The notes under the pieces are model-generated. The model made no database searches and was not told the DNA's origin. It saw only the letters and a list, made by a program, of their open reading frames with translations. DNA of 64,000 nucleotides from Patagioenas fasciata (taxonomy: Eukaryota > Chordata > Aves > Columbiformes > Columbidae): positions 73,634,898 through 73,698,897 of the forward strand of contig NC_092521.1 in assembly GCF_037038585.1 (NCBI RefSeq), written 5' to 3'. The position numbers and the translations under genes were made by a program. Of this stretch, positions 49,901 through 61,895 are shown piece after piece (the stretch's first letter is position 1; each line of letters starts with the position of its first letter).

Positions 49901-52900
49901 GTTATCTTGAGGCAGATTATTTATCTTTTTGACAACATTAATCACCCAAAATATGATCTGTAAATTAAAAACTCTGTAATATTGTTACATAGAAATACTG
50001 CATGCAGCTGAGAACATTTGTCTTCTCTGTTGCTTTTCTAATAGAAAAGTTATTTCATGATTCACCTAACTATATCTGTATTAATTATGACATACTTTAG
50101 CTATAGTTTTTTCAGGCTTCTGTAACTTAAATGAGAGTTCACTCCTTGAGATTCTCTGCAAATTCTGTGTTTTGAGATGGTGGGGTTTTTGGAAGATTAG
50201 TATACATTTGCAAAGTGTTAGAATATACAAATATTTTAAAGCCTACAAATCTTTACTAAGCCGGACAAAATAATACAAATCATCTAGCATAAAGCTCTTG
50301 AGTAGCTGTGCTAATTAACATTACTATGGGGCATTGCCATGCCGAGGGCCTGGTACAAACTATTGCATAATACACCATAGATGCTCTGTGCATGGATTTC
50401 ATTTTCTCCATTTCTGCTATCGGAGAGATGTTCTGTGGCTGGATCCAAGAAATGACTACCTGTTGCCCTAGAGATGTCAGCTACTGCATGTTCCTTCTGA
50501 GGCATCTTTAGGATCACATCACAATGCACGAAAATATCAATGGTAAAGGAAAAAAACAAATACATTTGCAGGCAAGATATTTCTTGAAGCCTAAAAAAAA
50601 AAAAAAGGCAAAAATAAAATGTGGCTCCCCTCCCAAAAAAAATCATTGCTCTAACACTCTCCTAATCAGTTAGAATGTTATATGTAACTGCACTGTAGAA
50701 TTTGAAGTCTTTGCAAACCTAATTTCAAATTAGGTTATAGAGCAAAAGTGTGATTAATTTGTAATCCTCAGGCCTTTGCACTAGATAAATTCTGATTCCT
50801 TTTCTTTCATTTTTTTATTTTAATAGTAATTTTTGGCTGACAAATATCAAAGCCTCTGAAAATTTCACAAAACGAGATTTATCTTTAGCTTGTGTAATAT
50901 GTTATGCCTGTGGGCTAGAAATGATTATCAAGTACCATATAAGGTGACACAATTTCTGTACTTTTAAAGTGACAGCCTCCCATTTCAGATAATTTAGTAT
51001 CAGTATGGCCATATTAATTCTCTAGCATAAGGAATTAGTTAGTTCTGGAAAATATTTTTCACCAAGTTGGTTCATTTAAAATTGTTAACCCATTTAGAGA
51101 GCTTCTGTAGAATAAAATAGTGTCTCTGCTTGTCAGGTCCAGTTCAAAGACCAAGTAGGAAGCAAATTGCTAGAAGCCAGGTTTCATTTGTTTTTCTACA
51201 GAGAGAGCAAGGCATTAGTTTTCAGATTTTAATAATAATCACATATTCAGTTCTATCTTGACCTTTTTACAGGTTTAATATCTGATTTAAACAGATATTT
51301 TGGCTTTGTTCTTGCTGTTTTTATGAGAGATAGCAAATGCATGTTCCTCATCTCTTGCAAATTTTGTACAATTTCATAGAAGTCAATGAACTATGTTCAG
51401 TTGTGTTGTGTCAAATTAAAGAGTTTGGTAGAATAAGCTCTCTAAAAGAGTGAGGTGCCTTTTTCCATCTTTGTCCTTCTCTGAAAGCTACAAAAGAAAA
51501 TATTCTCCATTAGAAGCTTAACTAAACCAACATTTGAATCTTTAGAAGGCCACAAGAAATGAATTATGCCAACACCTATCCGTCACTACTATTGTGCTTT
51601 TTTGACAGATCCTGATGAGTGGGACACGGAGGCCCTCCATTGTTCCCAGTAATCCCAATCCTGTATTTTCAAAGCTCTCCAGAGATTCGGCTCAGTAGCC
51701 CCTGAGTATTGCTCTCTGAAGGTCACAGGATTTGTTACAAAGAACTGAAACCAAATCTTAACCACAAATTGTTGAGAAGATATTTCAAAGCTACCTAGAG
51801 CTGTCATTTTTTCCCCTTTTTGAATAACTTTTTTTCTTTATTTTGTACAACCAACAAATAGTAAATGTCCATATCACTAATTATCTTTATTAGGCCTGAC
51901 ACAATAATCATTTTACTGTGTTTTCTCTGCCTCCTTTGATTCATTTTTCTCCAACCTAAGGTTCACCTTTTCGGTCTGTACTCAAGAGTTTTATTTGGAC
52001 GTAAGACTCAAGGCGATGATCATTCAATTATATTAAATAATTTTATTACATTTGCTCTCTATGAGAGATTATAGTATTACTCACATGATTAGTTCTGCAG
52101 ATCAGCAGTTCTCAAAATGTAAGACCTTACAAGACCAGAAGTAGGTTGTGTATACTTCCTCATTTCTTGAAGTATAGTCATGAATAGTTTTCATTACACG
52201 ATGTGAGTTTTTGGCGTGTATGTGTGAGACAGTTGGTTTCTGAACAAGGATTTATCAAAAGTCTTCATGAAAAATCTCAATAAATTTGATATCAATTTGA
52301 CCTGGAGAAAGCCTAGTCTACAAGAAACTCGAGACAATACAAACAACACTGTAAAATTATGACTATTTTTTTTTTCCTAAGGTGTTGAAGGAAGAGTTCA
52401 TACTTAACTTGTAACAAAAAAAAAAAAAATCTAATAACTGTAATGAAAATCGATATCTATACATGCATTTGTACTCATTTTCTGCCAATTTATATAGAGT
52501 GAGGAAGACAGGTTTTGGAATATTTACATATATATATATACACTCATAAATGAGGTGTCTAGTGTACTGTGTGTTTTATATTTCATTCCATAGCTCAGCT
52601 AAACTGCAATAAGGACAATTTCCAACTTGACAACTACCTAGTCAGTGTGAAAAGCTGTTAGTTTCCCTTGTAGTTACAGAAGATAATACTAGAAGAGCTG
52701 CTTTTTGAATGCTCCAGAGATATGTGTATGTAATTTACTATGATCACAGAACTGAAATGATCAGCTAGGGAAGATTAATATAGATGCAGTCTATGGCAAA
52801 TATACTCACGACTGCCTTAAAGGTAAAATGCCAGGAAAAATAAACAGAATAAGTGTTTGTGTACTAGAGTGCCTCTTGCCTGTGTTTTCAGAAAATGTCG

Positions 52901-53469
52901 TGTTTGGTTTGGTTTGCTATTGTCAGAGGATTTTCAGTACTATATCGATAATATCTGTCATGAGAAGGTATCTCAAAATACAACCTTTCAGAACCTTTCA
53001 AAATTAGTAAGTACTTGTAGAAAATAATTCTCTTTTTCTCCAAGGCTTTAATTTAGAAAAGAATAACAGCTAAACACAGAAAAACAAAATCTATATGCAG
53101 CTACTGGTGGGCAGCTCGACACAGCATAGTGAAAGAAGGACACACACCTGCCTTGGCCCCCATTGGTGTAAAGGGCAGTAAGGTTGGCTAAGAGACACCT
53201 ACATGGAAGAAAACTCCTTCAGCAAGAGTCCTCACTCCCTGCTGCCCACATGTGTGGCAGAGATTAAGCTGTTTTATGAGAAGAGGTTGTATAAATTCCT
53301 CAGTTCTCTCTGTAAACCAAGAGCCAGGGAAAATACGTAAACATCCATTCTCTCATCTGCTCTTCAGATGGATTTTGAAGTCCTGCTATAGACCTTAAAG
53401 CTTAACTCAATGTGACAAGGTAGCCCGCCTGAGGACAGGAGTATTTCAGAAATGGTGAGATAAAAACAG
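43926..53469. other. 9.5-kb non-coding stretch, no gene recognised
   Basis: Homopolymer runs lie at 45969-45983 (T15, preceded by TC repeats), 46404-46416 (T13), 50593-50606 (A14) and 52416-52429 (A14), with a TA-rich run at about 52529-52541. ORFs here are short and unrecognised. The block at 47300-47600 reads like a possible conserved regulatory element (see findings). Confidence 0.5.
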
Positions 53470-53587
53470 TGGCCATTGGGATTATGAGAAGCTTATGACT
53501 TTCGTAGTTAGGCACTCATCCACAGATCATTTAGCCACCTGCCAGTCGCTAAATCCAGAAGTTAAGCTCCTAAGTGTCTTTGATGCT
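53470..53587. repeat. Probable ancient dispersed repeat with TTAGGC/CCTAAG units
   Basis: The block contains GTAGTTAGGCACTC, CTAAATCCAGAAGTTAAGCT and CCTAAGTGTCTTTGATG. In order and wording these resemble an old dispersed repeat of reptile and bird genomes built from TAGGCACCTAA-like units. The family name is not known to me, and the resemblance is from memory. Confidence 0.3.
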
Positions 53588-56500
53588 GTAGACAGCACAG
53601 GTAGTGGCTTATTAATAAATGCAGTGTCCCTCTGCTGACAGGGAGTGTCTCCTGTTTACAATGAAATGAGCTGTGCCTTCATCGGGGGAAGGACGTGAAA
53701 GGGCTCTGGGGGGTGTTGTTGAAAGGAGTATAGAGATGGGAAGGAGATGTGGAGCTGAGATACCCAGGTCTCCTTGGTTCCATGGATGAGAGGACCAGCC
53801 AATTAGAGAGATTTGGTAATTTGAGATTGATTTTAATAATGTGCATGCTTACTGGTTTGTGGGAAGATTCTGAGCTGTGTAGGGTGTCTTAGAAATTGTT
53901 GTAGTTCCATAGCATCTCCCCTTTCTTACTGGATATAGTGAAGAAGCCCTTTGAGCTTCAAATCAGGAAACTTTCATTTGCACTCCCAGTTACCAGTAAA
54001 CATTTGTAGCCGAGCTGTTTTGAAAAGTCTGGAGAAAAAGGCAGGTGTTTGCTCTGAATTCAGTTCCCCATTGAATTATAGATTTTCTTATGCCAGCTGA
54101 TTAAACTGGACAGATTTCCACTGCTGGGGTCTGGCCCAGAATACTACCAATTTACTTTTCCATGGAAGCCACATTTTTTCTTGGTTGAACTGAATTAGAC
54201 ATTCTGTAGACCTAACGAAATGATCAGTCTGGTCAGCAGATGTCAGAAATGTAGTCTGGGCTTTTCTTTTAAACTGGTCATCTGTAGACCAAGTAACACC
54301 TCTGACGAGTTGTATGGATTTATATTGTGGATGAAGCATTTTGTCTAATTTATTTGATTTTGTGAATATTATTAAAAAACTGTGAAGTTTGACAGGTACA
54401 TTTTTCTTTTTCCCTTTCCGTCTGTTGGCACTAACTTACGACAGTGAATTTTCTCAAGGTATCCATTAATAGTAGACCTGATCTTTACCCTTGTAAACAT
54501 TTTAGTTGCCAAAATTTCAACTTGATTCAAAGCTCTCCCATTCCCACATTTGGTAAAACATAATTTGAAATCTGATTTGACAAACTGAGGAAAGAAACCT
54601 CTCTATTCCGATTGTTCAGAGATTAAAGCCTTCATCCAAATTATAGGAGACACCCCCATGCCAGGAAAATCCCTTCCTCTCCCAAAAAGTACTTGAAACC
54701 CAGGGCTGGATTCAGCTACAAAGTTGAGCAGGTAATAAGACATTGTGGGACATGGCTAACACAAACAGAAAAATGACAGGTTCCTCTGCTTCCTAATAAA
54801 TCCTTTGCTCTTTGAATTTTTGTTTCTCCTGAGAGTCTCTTATCCAGCATGCTGAGTTGACAAGTAGGGCAAGAGGTCAGAGATATACTCTCTGGTGTTC
54901 TGCTGGTGCTGTCCTATATTTCAAATATAAAAGAAATTAAATATTTGCTCAAGCTGATAGTCAGTGAAGTATCTTAACCGTGGAGGCTGAGAGAAATCCT
55001 TCTTCTTAACTCACTCTGCCCCCTCAGGTTGTCATTTCCTACATTTCTTTCTGTGTAACACTAACCAAGTTTTTTAAGTATTTTTCAACTGTAGAACCAG
55101 GAAGTAATTTTTTCATAGAGATATGATGAAAAATAGCTCAGATTTGCCTTAACAAAATATGTTGGAAAGCATACTAAAAGAAGTTCCTCAGTGCTGAACA
55201 CTGAGACAAGCATGACACAAAACACAAGATAGTTGTGATTTGTTACATCTCATTAAATGGTCTGGCCACATACTGAGGAGTGTGGATGTATATAACTTGG
55301 GTGGGGGGGTACAAGACAGTGCACAGATATCTCAGCTCCTGGGCAGAAAGATAGGGAAGTGATTTTTCCTAGGTGATAGTAGAACACAAGTGTCAATCAT
55401 GCAATCAGGCCAAAACCACAAGACCTGACAGATCTGCACTTACCTCTCTGTCACTGCTTTAGAAGATACATATTTTTTTTTCAGCTGCAGTGTCTGCCTG
55501 TAGTTTGTCAATGTGTTTTTTAAGGCATGGTGGAAGGTCAGTCTCCACAAATCCATTATCACATCAAAGTGAGTGATTGCTGTCAAGCTGGCCTGAGTCA
55601 GCCATGAGTTGCATTTATTTATCTTGGTGTGTGTGGAGTGCGGGGTACCAATGTACATAGAATGTAAACTCAAAGTGTCTATGGGCTTCAAACTGTGACA
55701 AACCTTGTTTCACCAATTGAGAATGTGCATTTATCCCTCTATAAGATAATTACCTATTAATAATTCAGTCAGGCGTGGAGACACTCAAAAGGGACATTAG
55801 TAATTGCAGAAAGAATAGCCAATAGCCAGAGATCGGGAGTGTCCAGCTACTTTCTGCAGAACTTGAGGAACAAGCTCCCTTTAGAAAAGGAGGAAGAGAC
55901 CTGCTGGATTAGATCTTGGCACAACAGTAACTGTAATACCCACATTTGGATTTTGTACGCAACTTTTTATTGTCCGCTTACCTCAATCTAACTTGTGCTG
56001 AAGGTGATTTCAAGATCGCAGGAACACAAAGTTGTCCATTCTCGGAGGTCAGTGATCATTGTATCAGGAGATTGGACAGGGTGGCAGTGCCATGTAGCCT
56101 CTACTTTGCTCCAACAGACACAATGGGCAGTTCCTCCATGTACTTGTTTGATCAGGGCAACAGCAAACGTAGAGCTTTATGTGGTAGAAGTGACCTGGGG
56201 CAATAGGAATCAGCCTGGTGAAGGAGGAGGACAGTGGTAAAAGTGTTCTTGAATCCCAGCTACTCCAGGGAACTCATTTCACTGGGAAAAAAAGTGTGAA
56301 AGAAGCTGCTTTAAGTGTTTTAAGAGCGTGCTGGGCAATTTCTTCTTGAGGTCTTCTCCCTTTAGATTAATATTAAGTCAGGTATCTTAAAACCAGTACA
56401 CCCACTATTACCATCACTCACAAAGGTCTAAACCATGGAGATAAATCTTCAACTCTTGCCTAAGAGCAAATGGATTAAGACAAATCTTGGTAAGTAAGGA

Positions 56501-59500
56501 TTGTTCTGTACACAAAGGGGCTGGAGCATCAGTTAAGGACTGGTATTATGTGACACAGAGTAATCCTACATTAGCTCCTTTTATTTCAGAAGGTCACATG
56601 ATGTAAGAAATCCTTGCGCCCAATCTACACTGTTAAGTATAGAACTGAAAGTCTGCTCTTTTTACTTCCTTGTTTTGAACTTCCCATCCTCTTAACTGCT
56701 TCATGGACAATAACTTCAAAGTTTATAACCTAGGAACCATCACAGGAAAAAAAAATCAAACAGACAAGCTGTATACTTATTCTACAAGCCCAGCTGTCTT
56801 CACATTACTACTTATATATCTACGCATATGTGTGTGTGCATGAATGTATTAAAATTATGTAATTACTATAGTTTTCAATACTATAATTTACTTTAAAATA
56901 AAATGCTATATGGGTATATATGTTTTACTCAGTTCCTCTTGTTAGTAATACTCTGGAATAACACAATCTGAAATTAGAGGATTGAGCCTCTTAAATGATC
57001 AAAGAGAGTGAAAAGGTGATAGCTTATTTATTTTCTACATCAAACGGAGCTTTGTTGTTCTAAAAACAAGCTAGAATCATTTCAGCTGTTTATTCTCCCT
57101 GTGAAAGCTGCTAACCATTTATTTTACCATTTAAACGGGAACTGCTTGCCATTTTCATTTACACTTACAGGTAATGGCAGCAAGCTCTACATTCAGTGCA
57201 ATAGCCTCGTTGCATTAGCCTGCCTTCTGTTGTTTTATATGGTTCTGCTCTTTCAAACACTTGTGTTTCAAAAGGAATTTTCTTCTAACCTGAACGTCCT
57301 ATAAATGTCACCTTTTGTTTGCTGCATCATAACAACCACCACAAGGGGAGATTTTTCACAAAGGCTTATGGTCTTCACATTAATAAAACCCTGGATTTAA
57401 GGATGCACAAGAAAGAGCACACGTTTACAAACAACCATCTTCACTAATTAGCCACTTCTAGGAAAACAAACCTTCAAATAAATGATAGATGCAAATGTTT
57501 CTGAAACTTGACTGAGCTCTGGAGTTCACTTCTAAAATATTCATCCTGCTGTCAAAATGGCAGTGATATGAAGAGATTGTTTTCAGAATCTATACCACAG
57601 ACATTGAATTTTGGATGGTTACCTACAGACCATTAGCAGAACAATGCCTGCATTCAGAAGCTCACATTAAGTGCAGTGCCTCTTCATTGAGTATGTGCAT
57701 AGTACTTTTATTTAGTTGCTGTGACAAAAGTTGTAGCAATAAAGATTGATTGATTGAAGACACTGATGATACCAGAACAGGACTTCAGCTGAAGCAGCTG
57801 AACTGAGGACCTAGTCCATTATTTGAAAAAACCCTTTGTTCATTTTCTGTACCTTTGGTCTACTGCCAGATACACTAAGATTATACTGATAACTGTATAA
57901 ATTCAGCTGAGCAGCAACACAATACCAAACCACAGCAGGTGACACTGTAGACCAGGAGGCAGATATAGAGTTCATGTGTGTGTTTGCTCAGTATGAAATT
58001 ACCCATTAAATTATAGCTGTAGTTGCTATCAGGTTGTTAAGTGATTGCAAGCAGATGAGAATGTGCCCAGGGCAAAGGGGAAGCAAAGCATCCATGACAC
58101 AGCATCTGCACTACAACATATTTTATGCTATTTTTCATGTTACTCAGTCTTCAATATTCTTTAAGTGCTTATTAAAGAGACTAGGAGTATTTTTTAAGAA
58201 AACTACTGCTTTATAGTTTCTACACATTATGTTTGAGTATACACCTGCAAGTATTATAACAGAATTTGTGGATAACATCAGCTTCATTGTGGTATTTCAT
58301 GGCAGTATTGGAATTGCAGGCTATCCACGATAACGCATTAATGATTACACAAACACCCTAACTTCAGTAGTGTTGTAAATAGAAGTCACTGTTGTGCTAA
58401 GTTGAAAATGCTTAGATACAGAAAAGATTTTCGTGTTATTGAAAGGAATAGAGCCTAGATAGCCAAAGGTTCTCTAAAAATTTAAGCTTTGTTTTCAAAT
58501 GCCTGTTTATGACCCACACATTTACTAGGAGAAATATTTGTTCCTCAAATACGAATGTAAATTGTTATATAAATTATCCTTTGAATACTATATTTTCACA
58601 AATAGAGGCTAGCAAACATTTCCATACTAATAGTAAATTCTCTGGAAAGTATAGCTCAGACATTCTGAAGTATTTGTGAATTTGCACTGAATTAACAAAA
58701 TATTTTCAGCTCAGAAAAGATAGTCCGTCATAGAAAACTGACTGAGGAGGAAATGTGTGAAAGCCCCAGAGAGCCTTGGTGATTGTATTTGATGGGGAGG
58801 GACAGCAAGGGATGCAAAAGGAACTGAAGGACAGCAGTGGGAAGGCTCAGCTCAAATTTCCTCTGTGATGTTTGTCATATTTTTCCAAAGGCACCATAAA
58901 ATACATCCCAGAAGTATGTGATTGGGATAAGCAATTAGATCTTGTCGCTTTCTGAGTAACTGGAGAGAAGTGTGCTCCAGTGCACCTTTATATTCTAGTA
59001 TTAAGCTCTGCAACATCAAGACATGACGTAGCGAGAGAGAATGCAGTGTTTTGAGTTTGGATGTTCATACTGACAGACAGCAGAATTAATTACTACGCCA
59101 GTTTCCAGAGTATTTCAGTTGTTCACCCTCTATATTGTTGCAGTGTAGGTCTGCCCAGGCTAATTTCATGTTCCCTTTTTCATACTCACTCCTTCAAAGA
59201 AGAAAAAAAATTGGTATAATTGCTTTACCAAGTTGTTAAGAAGAGCAGATTTGTTGTCTTTTATAAACTGCTTTGTAGATCAAACAGTGTTACATGCAGT
59301 CGGCATCCCAGTAAATAGATAATAATTTGTACTACACCTACAATAAGAGGCAAAAATACCCTATCTGCAGCAATTAAATACCTGTTAGTAAGCAACCATG
59401 CTCATGAAAGTCTGGTTTTTGGATTAAATATTTCTGCGTATGTGCATATATGTATATACAGACATATATATATGTAATAAGATGAAGTAACTTTCCTGTA

Positions 59501-61442
59501 AGTCAATTCTGTCAGCATTGTTGTAGCAGCACATGATGTATTTATGATTCAGTTTCAGCAAGGCTAAACTACAAAATGCCCACTTTCAACTAGTAGTTTA
59601 TTATGGTTGCAAACTCCTTATTGCAGACCACAGGCCTGATCCACCTATTATGTCAGTATTATAAAATATTTCCATGGTAGCTGCTCCAGGCTGACAGTGA
59701 TATACCTGACAGACAAATGGCAGCCGCCTTTTCTCTGACAGGTTCCTGTGCTACACCAGGGTACGCCAAAGCCTGGTACCAGCTATGAGCACTGAGTGGC
59801 AGCAGTGATGCAAATGGGGAGCCTCTGCTGTGTGACAGCTTAAAATCACAATGATTGCTGCAGGGGATGGTAACAATTTGAGAGCAAAGCTCTGTTCCCC
59901 TCCACGTCTCTTACTCTGAATCTTTGCCTGGACTTTAAAAGCTAGAACTAGCTCTTTATAGGACCTGATTCTTACTGAGACACTGAATTCATCTGGAATG
60001 TAAATATCGAGTAAAAGTACTTGAAAAAGTTCTATGAGAAAAAAAAGTTACAGTTGGTACAAACCACATTTAACTAAATCCTTTGCATAATTCTGTAACC
60101 AGTAAAGAATTTTACTGGCCCTCAATTTGAAGTCCTATGAAGAGACAGCTGAGCTTCAGGTTGGCCTTTCATACCTGTGAGATTTCAAGCAAACTGTAGA
60201 CTATCAGCAGCAGAATCTTGAAGCTTATTAATCAAGGTATTAGCATATTCCAACTGGCTTTTAACAAAGCAGGGACTGAAATATGCTAACCAACACTAGA
60301 AAGGAGAATTTTCAGCCTACTTGTGTTCTGCAAATGCTAAGTAGCACTCAAAAAGTAATTGCGGATCTTGGACATAATCCACGTGTCTTGTTCTAGTACT
60401 AGAAGTGAATTGTGGTGAGTCTTTATCTCAGGAACAGACTGGTTAGGATTTCCTTGCAAAAAAAAAAAAAAAAAAGGCTCATCACCTGTTGCAGTTGTCT
60501 TATGCTTATTTGGCAGCTGCTAATCCTTTATATAAATTTCAAGTGAAAGGATTTTAGCAGCCAGAGAGTGCCTGTGCAGCTGAGCCTGGTGGAATTGTTT
60601 ATTAAAGACACTCCAGAAGGCTTCCAGCTGTTTCTTCCACCTGCTGTGGTCTAAAGCCTGGTGCAGAAAAATGGCAACAGCTGAGTCCAGATGCCCATTC
60701 CCAGATTCATTTCACTGTGGATCAGCACAAAGCATCATGCACATATGAGGAATACGTGCCCAGTGTAAGGTGGCTGCCAGTGACTCATTTGGGTGTTTCA
60801 GATGGCACATTCTGGTGCTTCTGCAGGGAACAGTGAGTGGAAGTCTTTGCTGCTGTTACCAACATGTTCACTACACTGGCCAACTTTAAAGTGGTCTAAA
60901 TATTGCAGACTGATATCCTCCCAGTGCTGTTAGGAAAAAAAGGTATGTAAATGGCATATAATCCCTTTAAGGCCTTAGGTAAATAAATGGTCCTGTTGAA
61001 TAAAAGATCTGGGGAACAGAGAAAGAGCCAAGGAGCATCCCCAGCTCCTTGGGTCAGTCACAAAGCCATGAGTCCAGACTGAGAGTCTTACTTATGAAAA
61101 GTATAAAGAGTAGCTGAACTTGAAAGAGCCTTCCTGAGTGCAGACAAGATCTTTCTCTAAAAATTAAAATAGCTGAAGGTCGCTCCTATTCACTGTAAGA
61201 GAAAGTGGCAGTGTCTTTAGTTTAGCAGTTTTCTGATTCTCCTCTATGAAATAAAGTCCATTAGTAAAACTTTTAGAATGGCTGTTGATCTGGGCTAGAT
61301 CAAGAACAGGTGCTGTAGAAGTCAATCACAATTGCTTATCCTAAGGAGAATTATGAAATTAAAACATGAACACCTGAAGCTTCTTGGGAAGGGAATAATA
61401 CTAACAAAATACAGGGGGTTAGAAATAGGGAAAAGAGAGAAA
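53588..61442. other. Non-coding stretch, no gene recognised
   Basis: An A18 run lies at 60458-60475 and a TATA/TGTA-rich run at about 59440-59477. ORFs at 54088-54339 and 55440-55691 (both minus) are unrecognised. The second ends at a strong donor-like GAGAG|GTAAGTG (minus, about 55444) but lacks a clear acceptor. A cluster of TGACAG hexamers at 59692-59741 is discussed in findings. Confidence 0.5.
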
Positions 61443-61895
61443 TTAAGTCGTCATCACCTGGTAGAAGTTGATTTTCATGAGGTCATAGCAGGAATATAGC
61501 ATATTAATTAAAAAAAAAAAAAAATCCCTATACTCATCTTCCCTATCAGCAGCTTCTATCATTGCTGCCACCATTAGAGTGTGGCAAGTTGTCCTTTCTC
61601 CTGGGCATGAATAGGCTGTTTCCCCCTCAGATCTAGTCCCTTCCACTTGCCATTTTCTTTCATATGCGTTTGTTGTTTTACTTGTAACTTTGCTTTTCAG
61701 TTTATTAGCTGTCTGCTGAAGTTTTCTTTTTCTGTCATCTGTCTTCCCTATTTCACTGCCTGGTATTTTCTCACTCTCCTGTTCACTCAGCCTCTTTCTC
61801 TTTGATCTTTCCGTTTTCTCTTGCTTTCTGATCTCGGTCTTCTCTCCAGTGAAAACTAGTCCTTTCATTAGATAACCACTCCCCAATTTATACAT
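61443..61895 (-). CDS. Unidentified 150-codon ORF, probably not a gene
   Basis: This is the longest ATG-to-stop frame in the window. Residues about 15-90 are dominated by Lys, Arg, Glu, Gln, Ser and Thr, the translation of a purine-biased minus strand. No domain, signal peptide or membrane segment is recognisable. A Phe run near residues 124-129 is simply the T15 homopolymer (plus 61510-61524) read in frame, which argues against selection on the protein. No promoter, splice signal or polyadenylation signal is positioned convincingly. Strand-biased composition is the simplest explanation. Confidence 0.1.
   Translation of the reverse strand: MYKLGSGYLMKGLVFTGEKTEIRKQEKTERSKRKRLSEQESEKIPGSEIGKTDDRKRKLQQTANKLKSKVTSKTTNAYERKWQVEGTRSEGETAYSCPGERTTCHTLMVAAMIEAADREDEYRDFFFFLINMLYSCYDLMKINFYQVMTT

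Noticed and set aside
55440-55691. 83-codon minus-strand ORF ending at a strong donor-like GAGAG|GTAAGTG
   Set aside because: No acceptor with a pyrimidine tract was found at its start and the peptide is not recognised; kept only as a note in the surrounding stretch.
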